Shown piece by piece: positions 50,913-62,762 of a DNA stretch of 64,000 bases. The notes beneath the pieces were generated by a model. It searched no databases. It was given only the letters and a program-made list of their open reading frames with translations, and had not been told where the DNA came from. How positions within the stretch are numbered: position 1 is the stretch's first letter; each line of letters starts with the position of its first letter. A program made the position numbers and the translations under genes. Origin of the DNA: Pithys albifrons albifrons (lineage: Eukaryota; Chordata; Aves; Passeriformes; Thamnophilidae); contig NC_092471.1 of the NCBI RefSeq assembly GCF_047495875.1, positions 16,079,001-16,143,000 of the forward strand. Reading direction: 5' to 3'.

Positions 50913-53789
50913 GTGCACCAAATAAAACAACTGAAATATCTCAGTCCCAAGAAGTTTGGTTCTTTTTCAGGACTAAGGCTTTGCTCAAAGTTTGAAGTCA
51001 CCTTTTTCAACACTCTGCAAAGATTGTGAGAATTATTTGTTTACAGACACTTCTTACAGAAATAGGTATCTGCTTGGTTTCTCTAGGTAGGGGTACAGTA
51101 GCCACTACTTCTCATGAGACAAGATCCTCCGAGACACATTTCTGATGAGTTCATACCCAGATGGAGCTTTTAGCTAGAGGCAGGATATTGCTCAATAGTC
51201 ATCCCCTGGTATGATACCTTGTAAGAAGCAGAGTTTGTTCAGTAGTGCCTGCAAGGTTTTAAGGAGGAGCAGCTCTGGCCTGTACTATGACTATATATAG
51301 TCTGGCTATCCAGCAGGATATGGCACACCAGCTCTCAGGTGTCCTGGTGCAGCCCAGGAAGCTGAAGCACTGCTCACAGATTAGAGCAAAGCAGTTGGAA
51401 ACAGAAGAGCATGGGCTAATTGCTTACAGAAGTTCCTATACAGGCCATAATTGCCCTTGCCTTGACCTCCTGAAGATACTCTTCACTCCAGTTTTGTCAT
51501 TAAGTATAATTTATACAAGTGAAACAGCAAGAATAAACAAGGGTAAGATTGCCCATCCCCCCTGCACGCTCCAGGAAGTGCCATTACCCCACTGTGTCCT
51601 GTGAGCAGCAACTCAGCCATTCCCTCCAGGATTTATGTACTTGTGGCATGAGAACATGCTATGCAGTTTCATACTCCACTATCACCTACTTCTAGACACT
51701 CACTTCAGAACCTCCATCTTTTCCATGTGACAATGAGGTGAAAAATCTTTTCATTAACAAGAATTTATTTAGAGGGGGAAAATATTAACAAGACAGAATT
51801 TGTTTATCCTGAGAAGTATCCTGAACTTCCAGAAGAGGGAACAAACTCTGAAGTGAAGTCACACTTGAATTTCCTCCTTAGCCAGTGTAATGTAATGGCA
51901 TATAATAGTAACTCTTTCAGGGTATGCATGTTCCCTATTCTGCATTCTCATGGTAGTTACTCCAAGTTATATATTGCCCTAGGACTAAAACAAAAACCTA
52001 CAAAACCTTCCAAAGTCCCCTGGCAAGAAACTTAAATTTACATGCTATTCACTTTTGGAAGATTTAGTCTGAAATAAAAACAACAGCTGGCCTGATACTC
52101 AAAACTGTCCTACAGCTCAGTACTATGGAAGACCACCCAGTCAGTGATAAAATATTTTCTTATATCAGCTTGAGCTGAGAAATATAAAAGCCCTTCTATA
52201 AATTTAATCACTGGTTGTTGGAAGAGCTGAAGAAAACCTTTCTATTTATTTCAAGAGGAAAAAAAGTCTGGCTTATAAGCAATGGGTTACAAACATTATG
52301 CAACTAGTTCTGTAAATTCAGCATCTTTCATCAAATTTCCATTTTAATTTCATGACTCAGAGCCACTCACCATCTCAGGTGGGATTAGTCCAGTGCCTAA
52401 TGCAATGACTCTTCTAGAAAAGAGTACTACATTATTTTTTACTCACTCTGGGATTTTGAATTAGCACAGCATGGCACAGTACAAACATACAATAAAGTAC
52501 AAATAAGTAAATGCTCCCAAATCTCCTGCTAATGCTAATAAAAATATCAAAGTAGCACATAGTTGTGTTGTTTTATTCAGTAGTCCAGCGGCACAGTGTA
52601 AGAATACAATTAACTATTTACTCAAGAGACTCCTGCAACAACCATATACTCAGAAATCCCCAAGACACTCTCACCAGTGGTGTTTGAAGACTGCCCAGTT
52701 ATGATATTTTACAATGTCTTCATTGAACAGAGGTTAAAATGCCTGGCTGTGTCTTCCCTGCTTTGCAAATAGGAAAAAACCACATCAATACTGCCCTGAA
52801 TGTGGCTCCCCACTGCAAGCCAGAGAGCAACTTGCACTGCTGAAAAGCTAAGAAACAACACAGGGGTTTAACTGAACAATTCCAACATAATTCAAAACAT
52901 CTTGTATTTGGGGTAAATGGAACAGCAGTTTAGCAACTGTGCATAACAGCAGGTGTAATGTTCAAGGTTAAGAAGCAAATCAACTAAAAGACAAAAGAAA
53001 GGGAAATAAAACAGTGGGGTATCTCAGGCCTGATGTTTGTGGCAAAACAGTAAGTTCCAGCCCTTTTGCTTCATCCCAAACCTGACAGCAAATCCAAGGA
53101 GAGAAACAAGTAGGGCCTGCTCCTTTTTCTGGTTATTACCTTTCCTCTGCTGCCTCTTTAATGCCCTCTAGTACATCACAGGTACTTTTAGTCTTTATAC
53201 TATCATCACATTATTACACTATCTTTCACCACTATGTCCTGACCCTAGTGTAACACAGTCACTGTTGCCCTGGGTTCATAGCTCAGCTGGTTCCAAGGTA
53301 ATTTATATCATTAATAATTAGCTTATGTCATTCTGTGAACACCAGGGAGAGCACATGCTCTGGGAATGAGGCTCTGCATGCAGGAAAACTTAAGTATAGG
53401 TGGTCTGCCTATGAGGTACACCTAAGGAATGGGGCTATATAGGGAACTCCAGGAGATGAAAGGTGTTCTTATCCTCGACACTACCATATTTACAGAGAAA
53501 ATAATGCTACTTGGTGTATAACATGTACATGAAAGGTACACTTCCAGTATGAAAGCTACTCCATAGTGCTGGCAATTATCTCCACTCCAGTGGAAGACAA
53601 GGATTATCATAAGGATCTTTACTCACCCAAGGGGAAAGAGCCCAAGTACAGAGGCTGTTCCTAGGGATATGCTTCTAAGACCATGATACCTGCAGGAACC
53701 AGGAAAATGGAACTGACAGGTAAGGAGAAAAATGGAGCAAAACAGGAAAACTCAGCCACCCTTCAGACAATATACCCTTCAGCTTCCAT

Positions 53790-53840
53790 TCCTGTCTGAC
53801 CACCCAGCAGCCACACTCACACCATCCCAGACTGTCACTG
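53790..53840 (+). repeat. Short dispersed repeat, copy 2
   Basis: Partner of the block at 47291-47353. TCCTGTCTGA at 53790 and the 29-base block at 53812-53840 match with one substitution. The flanks do not align convincingly beyond this, so the recognised homologous core is short. Confidence 0.6.
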
Positions 53841-54507
53841 CTGGGACCAAAGCCCCTTCACTTTGGCTGTTACAGCCCATGCAGATGAGGAGGATGCACA
53901 CTGGTAAGCTGCACTAGTACTTCCAGAGCTGCTGCAATGCTGGCTACTGGCACTACTGCAACTTTCAGCTGACATCTCACTCAGGATTTCCATGCTCATG
54001 TCATTGTGATGGGGGGGAGGCAGCTGCCCTGACAAGAACAGTATCAAGAAGCACCACTTTGTTTCAAAGAGTGATTATAAAAAAGGAACACAGTGCTGCA
54101 TGACAAGCACTGTCCCCTGACTAGACTAAGGTACCAAAAGGTACTGGTCTCGATGGTTTCAGTGACTAAGAAATTCAGTGTTCTGAAGCACACTTTCTCT
54201 GATCTTTAGGCATTTAAACAGATTTAAAGATCAGATGCTGATCTTATCTAGTGCATAAATCCTAGCTAATGCCTGCATCCCCAATGGTTACTATGAGTCC
54301 TGAAGTGAATCACCACCATCTGCCCACTGCAGCAGGACACTTGGCTTCACCTGCCAGTAGTATTGTTCCCAAAAAGCCACTCCCTGGCACTGCAGTTCCC
54401 ATATGGACATACTACCAGCAGTAGCTTGTACTCCCATGTAGTCCCTCAAGACTGCCTGCACACTTGTTTAATTATATGTTGTGAGACTTCTCTCACCTAC
54501 AGTCTTT

Positions 54508-54565
54508 ATCATACAATGGTTTGGTTTGGAAGAGACATGAAAGATCATCTTTCTCCAACTTTCAG
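54508..54565 (-). mobile_element. CR1 LINE 3' tail fragment
   Basis: TATCATACAATGGTTTGGTT followed by TGGAAGAGACATGAAAGATC and ATCTTTCTCCAACTTTC matches the reverse complement of the CR1 terminus, in which an ATCATAGAATGGTTTGGGTT type start is followed by GGAAGGGACCTTAAAGATCA. About 55-60 bases are recognisable, with several substitutions. The element would point left and lacks ORF2 sequence. Confidence 0.75.
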
Positions 54566-54574
54566 TAACAGCCA

Positions 54575-57500
54575 CTCACTGAATGGGTGTGAAGGCACCA
54601 GACTCCAAAACAGGAAAATAGCCTAACAAAAGTCTTCAACACAGCCACTCCCTACCACAAAATCTACTTCCAGTTTGAGGATCCTTTCATTAAAATTATT
54701 CAGTCTTAAGGTGCTGTGATAATTTTCAGAAATTATGAGAGTTAGGTCCCCCATATGATGAAACTCCATGAATCAAAAGAGATTTCATCTCACAAAGTTG
54801 TAACAGGTGCTCAGAGTACACAGGGGCATATGATCAGCTAAAGGCTGACTGCAGAGTCCACCTGAGCCTACAGCAAGTCCTCTCCTGTGTTCTGAGTTTG
54901 GGTCAGAGCTCCTACTCCTGCCCTGGGGTGTCACTCAAACTATCTCATTCTTACAGTTTTCCCCAGGACCCCACTCTTTCTTATGTAAGGCCACTCCTGG
55001 GCCTTGAGGAACAGTGTCAGTCCTGCTCAACTTTCCAGCAGCATCAGCTGGGACACACCTCTCTGTACAGCACTGCTTTCCATCAGGCCCAGCCTGCTAA
55101 TTCTGATGGCACAACATATCCACATGCAGGGACAGGGCAGGAAGGTGCATGAAGACTTTAACTCACATGAAGAAACTACCAAATACCTCTGCAATTACTC
55201 ACAGTTTCAAAAAAAGCTACACCAGCCTATCACATACTGTACAGGAAAAAAAACTTTATCCAGGATTATTTTTAATATAAAATACTCTACTCCTTAATAG
55301 ATTAATAACTGAGCTTAGCAAGTATTCTCCTTAGTCCATATGATTTTAAGTGGTTTCAACCTGTTAATTTCCAGGCAAGTGCAATCAAGTAATAATGCAA
55401 GCAATAATGCATGATGCTCTTTGAAGTAGAGAACCTTTGGATAACAAAAAAATTTCATTTTATCATTAAGAGCAAATGCTTTCTCAAAGATAGAAGAACC
55501 AGTATAATCTGCCTTTTGATGCAAACATCTAGGGAATAAGTATCTCAGTCTGTTAGATCTTTAATTTAAGAGCCTGGAAGCTCTCCAAGATTACTTATAC
55601 TTCTTTCTAGTTATGCATGTCTGAGGTTTTCTACCCACACTTATATAGAGGGTTTCCATCCAGGTAGAGTGGACTAAGGTTACAACTTCTGTCGAATGAG
55701 GACTTGAGTTCTTGATTTTATTGCTTAATGATGAATTGAAAAATTAAATAACTAAGAACAGAAGTTTTTTCAATACTTCAGATGTTGGCACCTCCTTCTG
55801 GCAGTGATAGATTACCCTGGAATCTATTATTTGTTTATGAATATTCTATTACTGTAAAGGAATGCATTTTAAGTATTTCTGCTTGTTGCTGACTTTCACT
55901 GCAAGAAGTGTTATTTATTTTGCTAGAATCTATGCAAGTTTGTCTTGTGCCATCTGGCAACGTCATTTGCATGTATCAGATTGTATACACAAGCACCATT
56001 AAGTATCTGTTTAGGTTTCCTCAACACAACACTTTATTTTTAATATCAGAAACTGTTTTCATTCTGATCACTGGCCATAAATCCATATATTTCCCTGCTA
56101 AACATTATTTTGCATTCCATTTAATCTCAGATGAGTTTCTTCCTATACACTGAAACAGAATAATTTAGGATGCAGATGTCATTAATTTTTAGGGCCCTGG
56201 CCTTGAAGCACAAAATTTCATTCTCAGAGGTGAAAACTAACAGCTCAACAGATCTGAGCTGCCTGGTGAACAAGCAGTACCTATACCACACACTTCAGGA
56301 GGCAGCAAGGGAAATTTATTGCATTCACTGCCAACACAGGTTGGCAAAAAAAGATCCCCAGACTTGGAACACCACCAGGAATGGCCTATGCTCTTCTACA
56401 AAAAAAAAAAAAGGCACCTCTGTTCTCATCACTTCCATTTGCACTCCTCATAGGATTCCCTGGGGTCTGTAAAAGGGATAAGCAGGCACTTGTCTAAAGA
56501 GAGCAGGAAAGGACAACGCTAGTACCTCATTAACACAAGACAGTGGGGCAGGAAACTAACCAAGAGCCAGAAAGAACCATTTGGGTTTCGACTTCCCTGC
56601 CATTTAGGAAGTTCCTCCAAATGCTTCATCCCCCTGTGACTGAATGGCAACTATGCTCTTGAAACAACAAAATCACCTGCAGTAGCATTTGCAGTCAGGC
56701 TGTTTGCGACCTGCCACCTCTGTGTTTGTTGCAACAGACTTAGAGCAAGTTTTGGGGTTGTGTGTTTATATTTTGGCATTTGGTGGGGGTGTTTGTGTGT
56801 TTTATAGAAACAGAAAACACAACACTTATCTAGGTTTCACACAAGAGAAAAAACCTACAAAAAAGGATATTCATATTATCTCACAGAATCAAAGGTCACT
56901 TTATCTAGCTCTATCAACTGACTAACATCCAGGGAGGCTCATTCAGAATTCAACATAATACTAAACACCTACATAACGCACTCAAAGTAGTTAAATATAC
57001 GTTATTATTTAAGTAAATCCCACCACACTGCTAGATACATGTTAATTAGCCAGCAGCTTTGATCCAAGTTAACGAATTCTTGGCAAACGCCCCCAGTTGC
57101 CTGTGTCACACACAGCTCCACCTGGAAACAAGGTCTCAGCAACATCTATCTACATTTTGCAGTTTTATTCCTAACATCTTATCACACAACTAGAACTCTC
57201 AGCTAACCTTCAGTCACTGCTGCATCCCTATTTTGGGCTTGTTCCATTCACATCCTGAATAGATCCTGTTTTATTTTCTCCCATCCAGACTTTTTATGTG
57301 GAGACTGTCTCAAATACATGCAGTACTTGCTCTGTTTCTGTATTATTCTGCAGAGCCCAGAGACAAAGTCTGACAGTGACAAAACAGACCAAGTGCCAAG
57401 ACAATTGCTCTTCATGCTGAGCTAGGCATATTCTCAGCTCCTCACAGCCATCTGTCAGTAACTGTATCTGACAAGACAAGCAAGTGCAAGTACCTGAGGC

Positions 57501-60060
57501 AACAATCACCTTCCTTCTATAGCTGTATGTATCCTATAGCTCTAATGAAGTCAGGTACAAGTTGTCATGGTAGCTACAATGACACCTGAGAATTTCTAAA
57601 TGGCATTTTTCATCTCAATGCCCATTTCAACCACTGAAGGTTCTCTGAGGTCTTGCTCTTTAAAACTTTTTTCCAGGTGTGTTTCTTTCTTTCCCAGCTC
57701 TGCAATTAAGGATTTCATGCAACAAATCCTCCCACACCAGCATCATCCTGCAGTGATCAAGAAGGCAGATCACCCTCTTCATCAACCTCACAAATTCTAA
57801 ACTCAAGTGACAGACCAGTCCAGTTCTGCCAAACAAGAACAGAACCTCTGCTGAGCACTCAAGCACCTTCTTCAGATAAAGGTAAGTTCTAGAAACAGAC
57901 ATTAAATCTATGTAATTATCTTTTCTAGTAAGCACTACACAGAGATGCCTACAAGTTCTTAGTGAGTATTAGTGCATGTCTGCTGCAACAGAGGAGACTA
58001 GAACTACAAGTCTGTTTTTATTTCCTGATGCAAAATACATTCTGTTCCAGACACAGGACCAAATATTTAACAGCAAACCCCAAAATTAACTTAGAAAAAG
58101 GCATAAAAGGGAATTTTATCATAAGCTACATTGTGGGTGGAAGCAATTGGCACATTTAAGTGCACAAACTATAACTGCATGAGCTTTGCATTTGAGTGAA
58201 ACGTAAGAAAGCTGGGGGGGAAAGGACCAAAGTAGCAACTATCACTCAGGAAGTACAAGTGCAGAACAATGAGTAATTTTTTAGACATCACTCAGTTCTT
58301 CAAATCCATGTCTAGATGCAAACTGATCCACAGAAAGCCATCAACCAGCACTACCAAAAGAAATTCCTTCCAAACAGGCAAAATAACAACCTAAAAAACA
58401 GACAGCTAATAATAAACAACTCAAAGCTGCTGACAATTTACAAAGCTCAAAGAATACCTTGAAGAGCCATGCAAATAGTAAATGAATTGCTTATAATAAC
58501 ACTCTAATCTGTGGAAATAGATAAGCAAATAAGTTAAGCACAAAGTTCATTACAGGTAGGCATTAGTGTCATATTCCTGCCTATATATCCTACCCACCTG
58601 AATCCACTAAGCCCCAAAGACATACACCTGCTGGATTAAGTACCACTACCTCCAAAGTTACTATGACTTAATAATTTGCCTTAGTAACACCTGAATCTGT
58701 GAAGCTTTTGCTGACTTTAAAGAAGAACCACCTAGAAATAGGACTTGTTTGTTCTATGATTATTTCCAATCATTAATTAAGACTTTGTAGGAAGAAGCTG
58801 GTGGGCTTCCAGATAAGCTGTGAGCTAATAAGCTTCAAAGAAAGGCTCACATACCTACCTATTTGAAAATCATTTAAGCTGTTAAGAATGCACCTCTAAC
58901 AGAGATAGCCCATAAACTCAATATATTACAGTAAAAATTATTTAAGCTGCTAATACATCCCCACAGTGGAGTATATTTGATCATTGGAAAGTGTATTTAG
59001 TTATTCTAAAGGTTCAAACAAGTGCAGCCACTTCAAGCTGATAGAGAAACACCAATTCTGGATAGGGTTTACTTGCACAAGCTCCATGACCCAGCCCCAG
59101 TTTCCAGAACCAACCCTTTGCAGCAAGTCCCTCATGTAGAAGCAAAGCACTGTCATGGAAGGACCTTTGGCAGCCTACAGGTTTTACATTGTGAAGTTCT
59201 GCCTTACAGCTGAGCCTTTCCACCACCAGAGAGTTCCTTCTGTGCTTTCTAGTGGTAACTCTTCATCAGAGCAGCTCAGAAAATATGTCAAGCCTCTCCA
59301 TATTGTCAACCCCTCCACCTGAAAAAGCAGCAAGTATCTCTTGCAGGCCAGGTTCCAAAGAAGGTCTCACAAAACAAAAGGTTCAACTTGCACTTTCCCA
59401 AACTCAATTAAAAAAAACCCACCACTTTTTTTGCCCCCATCCAAAATATGACATCAGGAAAATGTTATTGTCACAACTGCACAAACACCTTGGGCTGTCT
59501 GAGGAAGACACCTTTGGCCCGAAACTAAGTATTTCATCCATAAATACTGAACATTGGAAACCACAGGCAACTAGAAACTAAGCCCCAGAAATACTGTTTA
59601 CACAGTAACTCTGAGAAAATACAGAAAAAAATAATAAAAACGCAGAGCACTAGCTAGAAATCCCCCACAACCCTTTGTACTAGTTAAAGGGTGAGAAGAA
59701 AGTTCCCACAATAACAACTAAAACAGACCCCTAAAAGATACTCACAGTAGGTGTCTATAACAGTTAAGTATGAAAATAGATCCTACAGATTATTAAAGCC
59801 TTTCTTCTTTAACAACTGTAATATCTTCCTGTGTTAATTAATTTAGAAGAGCCTATATGCAAAGATACTTATAGCTGAAAAGGGCCTTAAGTAGGTATAA
59901 GAAAATAAGTCAAAAATGAAAACAGCCAGGAAACTATAGTTACAGTGAACAAATAAAGTTAAATTAGTTATTCTAGACCCAAAGTATTACCTTTATAAAA
60001 AAAAACTACTTTCTTAACAACACTACATACTGACTTCACTATAACACAGCTACACCACCA
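54575..60060. other. Non-repetitive sequence without a supportable gene
   Basis: No recognised gene. Frames of up to about 110 codons (for example plus strand 59252-59581) show no known domain. Plus-strand composition is strongly biased to C over G and A over T, increasingly so towards 60 kb. For example there are 20 C against 6 G at 58561-58620 and A26 C15 G7 T12 at 59701-59760. This is the proximal part of the leftward arm from the putative divergent promoter. A poly-A run lies at 56399-56413. Confidence 0.5.
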
Positions 60061-60077
60061 ATCACCTAAAGACTTAC

Positions 60078-60105
60078 AAGCACCACAACCCCCTCACATT
60101 AATGG
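60078..60105 (-). other. Candidate first exon of leftward transcript
   Basis: On the minus strand a TATATAAAGGGCC element (60135-60123) would place a start site near 60095-60105. The next consensus donor, CTT followed by GTAAGT, has its exon edge at 60078. The exon would be only about 25 bases and non-coding. No second exon could be chosen with confidence, so the transcript may also be unspliced. This is a model from sequence signals only. Confidence 0.25.
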
Positions 60106-60120
60106 CCACTCCCTACCAAG

Positions 60121-60210
60121 GGCCCTTTATATAAACTCACCCTCAGCACAGCTCTGGAGGCTGGTCCTATAAATTTGGCAATGGCAAACAGCTGTTGTTT
60201 CTATAAACTG
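60121..60210. promoter_or_regulatory. Putative divergent TATA-type promoter
   Basis: A perfect palindrome TTTATATAAA at 60126-60135 reads on the minus strand as TATATAAAG followed by GGCC, a good leftward TATA context. TATAAA at 60168-60173 and again at 60203-60208 faces right. Between and beside them are a tandem TGGCAATGGCAA (60176-60187), an E-box CAGCTG (60190-60195) inside the palindrome AACAGCTGTT, and AACTG cores that fit a MYB-type site. Plus-strand composition flips across this interval, from A46 C43 G7 T24 at 60001-60120 to A11 C10 G43 T56 at 60241-60360. Such a flip is the known signature of divergent germline transcription. There is no CpG island, which suggests a tissue-restricted rather than housekeeping promoter. 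Confidence 0.5.
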
Positions 60211-60242
60211 ATGTGTTTGAAAGAAGGAGTTGTTTCTGCCTG
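60200..60242 (+). ncRNA. Candidate first exon of rightward non-coding transcript
   Basis: TATAAA at 60168-60173 would set a start site near 60198-60203. A consensus donor follows at the CTG/GTAAGT junction after 60242. The exon would be about 40 bases. Its only ATG (60211) opens a frame that the model does not continue into a recognisable protein. Exon 2 is proposed at 60682-60801 and a terminal exon at 62036-62770. The start position is inferred from TATA spacing only. Confidence 0.35.
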
Positions 60243-60681
60243 GTAAGTGTGCTGCTTTGGGGCTTTTTCTTGGCTTGAGGAGTGGGGGTTTTGTGGTTGT
60301 TGTTGGTTGGCTTGCTTTAGTTTTTTCTGGGGGGAGGTCAGTTTTAATATTTAGTCTTGTAGTTTATAATAACTTTAAAACATGTGATGTGGCTCCATGC
60401 ATAAGAAAGTTGCTTTCATTGGGAGCATCCAGTATAATTAATTATTTCTTTTAAGGCTATAGGATAGGCTTTAATAGTTCTGTGAAGCTGTCTAATAACA
60501 AATTTTAGGTATTGAGAGGAAAAATAAAGTAGCACTGTAAGTACAGTGGGAATACTGCTGACTGCAGGACATTGTGAGTCACAGAACTCTCACTTATCCT
60601 CAAATAAGCTCTCTGAGAATAAGAAAGTGATAGTAAAATAGGCATACAAGTGGACTTTATTCTTTCTACCTATGTTTATAG

Positions 60682-60801
60682 AGAGGATAGAATCCTATGA
60701 ATCCTAAGACTTGTAGGGGTTCAGAAGGGGCACTGCTTGAGGAAGGACTGACCTGAACCACTGTCTGTGTCAATACTTGGATAGAAAGCCAGCATTTACA
60801 G
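60682..60801 (+). ncRNA. Candidate second exon of rightward non-coding transcript
   Basis: A pyrimidine-rich tract (TTTATTCTTTCTACC and following bases) runs into TTTATAG at 60675-60681, a strong acceptor. The segment ends in TTTACAG followed by GTAAGG at 60802, a strong donor. The 120-base segment has stop codons in all three rightward frames within its first 30 bases, so it is not a coding exon. The intron from the proposed first exon would be 439 bases. The exon lies in the G/T-biased arm, consistent with rightward transcription. Confidence 0.4.
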
Positions 60802-62035
60802 GTAAGGTGCTTTGGAGCCTGGGCTGTATCCTAATGGGTCCTTGTTCTAGTTTGAGAGTCGAGTTTCTCTTTGTCAGGTGCTTAAGCTTGTTTTTGATAT
60901 AAATGCTAATGCAGAGTCTTGTCCTATCTAAGCAGCTGTTAACTCCTCAGTAATGCTGTAACAAAGTATGTGGCTTAACAGTAATATCAGTGAGTGGTAA
61001 TGACTTCATGGGAGGCTTCTGAAACCCTGAGAGAAAGGCAGCTTAAACAACAAGTAAATTTTGTGTTCCAGAGCACAGCTCAACATGAGCAATCTTGCTT
61101 TTGAAAAGGGGTGGGGGAAATGCTGTTCTACAGTAACTAACTCTGAACAGGAATTAGGGATGTGATAGGAGAAAACACTCCATAGTAAAGGCTTATCCCA
61201 GTGTAAAAATAATGGTCTGTCTTAAAAGTTAGTAAATAACAGTAAAAAAAAACCCACAAAAGTTTGTGTAGTAGAACAATGGAAGTAAGTGGCAGATAAA
61301 ATCTTTTATTGACAATGTAAATATAATAATTTTTTTCTGGAAAAAAGCCTCTACAAATATTGGTCAGAAAATAACACAGGCTACTGGCCAAGAGCTTTTT
61401 AATGCAGAGCAGGTGGAAGCAGGTCTATAGAATATCAGTGTTGCCACATTCTGTAAGTTATGCCTACTTAACTTCCAGTAATGTTAATTATCCCTCTAAA
61501 GGACATGAACTAACTAGAAAAGTTATGCTATAATTAAATTAGCTCACTTCCTTTGCATAGATGATATAAAATACAAAAATAAGCAGCTTAAGATGCAAAA
61601 TTGCATGTGAGTATATTCCAAGAGCATCCCTTCTGCTGCATCATAAATGAAATACTTAAGATTTGCCTTCAGTTTGTTATTGTGTGACTTCAGTTAAGTA
61701 TGCAATAAGGCAATTAGGAAATGACAAATGATAAACATCTTCAAACTCTAAACTAGTTCAAGTTCTAAACAGAAAAGAGCTATATCTGAGCAAAACCAAA
61801 TATTTCAGTCCTTGAATCCATGAATGAAGTATAGCATGTAAATCTTACAGACCAGCTCTCAAACATAAATATAAAAATCTGCTAACAAATTTTTTTCATG
61901 AAAGGAAGACTTGCCTGCTTGATTGTTTTTTTTAACTCAGATATGACATGACACTGTGCCTAAAAAATAATTTCCTAACTGTATGTATGCAGTATAAAAT
62001 TTATTGAACATATTACCTTTTGCTTTTCCTGCCAG

Positions 62036-62712
62036 GAATGGCTTGGGGGTGCTGGTGGATGAGAGGCTGGACATGAGCTGGCAACATGAGCTCACAGCCC
62101 AGAGAGCCATCTGTATCCTGGGCTGCAGCAAAAGCAGCGTGGGCAGCAGGTCAAGGGAGGTGTTTCTGCACCTCCTCTGCTCTGGTGAGACCCCACCTGC
62201 AGTGCTGCATCCAGCTCTGGGGGCCCCAGCAGAAGAAGGACATGGACCTGTTGGAGTGAGTCCAGCAAAGGGCCATGAAGATGTTTAGAGGGATGGAACA
62301 CCTCTGCTATGAAGAAAATCTGAGAGAGTCAGGATTATTCAGCCTGAATAAGAGAATGCTCTGGGGTGATCTTACTGTGGCCTTTCAGTACCTGGGGGTG
62401 TCCTGCAAGAGAGCTCGAGAGAGACTTTACAGGGGCCTGAAGTGAGAGGACAAGAGAGAGTGACTTCAGATTGAAAGAGAGTAGGTTTAGATTAGATGTC
62501 AAGAAGAAATTCTTTACTGTGAGGGTGGTGAGGCCCCAACAGACATTGTGCAGAGAAGCTGTGGCTGCCCCATTCCTGGAAGCATTTAAGGCCAGGTTAG
62601 GCAAGGCTTGAAGTAACCTGGTCTAGTGAAAGGTCTCCCTGCCCACGGCAGGGGGTGGAATGAGATGATCTGAAAGGTCCTTTCCAAGCCAGGCCATTCT
62701 ATGATCTCCTAT
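62036..62712 (+). mobile_element. CR1 LINE, 5'-truncated 3' copy
   Basis: This is the longest CR1 copy here. The frame starting at 62004 reads LGVLVDERLDMSWQHELTAQ and then RAICILGCSKSSVGSRSREV, the conserved thumb/C-terminal region of CR1 ORF2. After SREV a small deletion relative to the family shifts the frame. Further on, the nucleotide sequence still follows CR1 (CATCCAGCTCTGGGG, GAAGGACATGGACCTG, AGAAATTCTTTACTGTGAGG, GAAGCTGTGGCTGCCCCATT). It ends with a CTTTCCAAGCC block and ATTCTATGATCT at about 62705. There is no poly-A. It has several frameshifts and lacks the catalytic domain, so it is inactive. Its 5' edge coincides with a strong splice acceptor at 62034-62035. Confidence 0.93.
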
Positions 62713-62744
62713 GCCCTTGTAAAAGTCTGTGTTCCCTGTACTTT

Positions 62745-62762
62745 AATAAATGTGTCTCTGTA
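62745..62762 (+). terminator. Candidate polyadenylation signal
   Basis: AATAAA at 62745-62750 is followed within a few bases by a T/G-rich segment beginning TGTGTCTCTG. It lies just outside the CR1 copy, in rightward orientation, at the place where the modelled transcript would need a 3' end. Isolated AATAAA hexamers are frequent in AT-rich DNA, so its value comes from the context. Confidence 0.4.

Larger units (their letters stand above)
44515..54500. other. Mostly non-repetitive sequence without a supportable gene
   Basis: About 10 kb with no recognised gene. The region 46650-47250 is AT-rich with internal near-repeats of the TTTATTTCTTA type and could be an old LTR or other repeat, but no family was recognised. 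The stretch 48740-49180 resembles the minus strand of an ancient CR1-like element, too weakly for a call. A C-rich run and a GA repeat are listed separately. Spot counts show plus-strand A>T and C>G, for example A27 C10 G4 T19 at 45061-45120. Confidence 0.4.

Noticed and set aside
62004..62288. 94-codon open frame
   Set aside because: It is the decayed C-terminal part of CR1 ORF2 with a frameshift, not a host gene.
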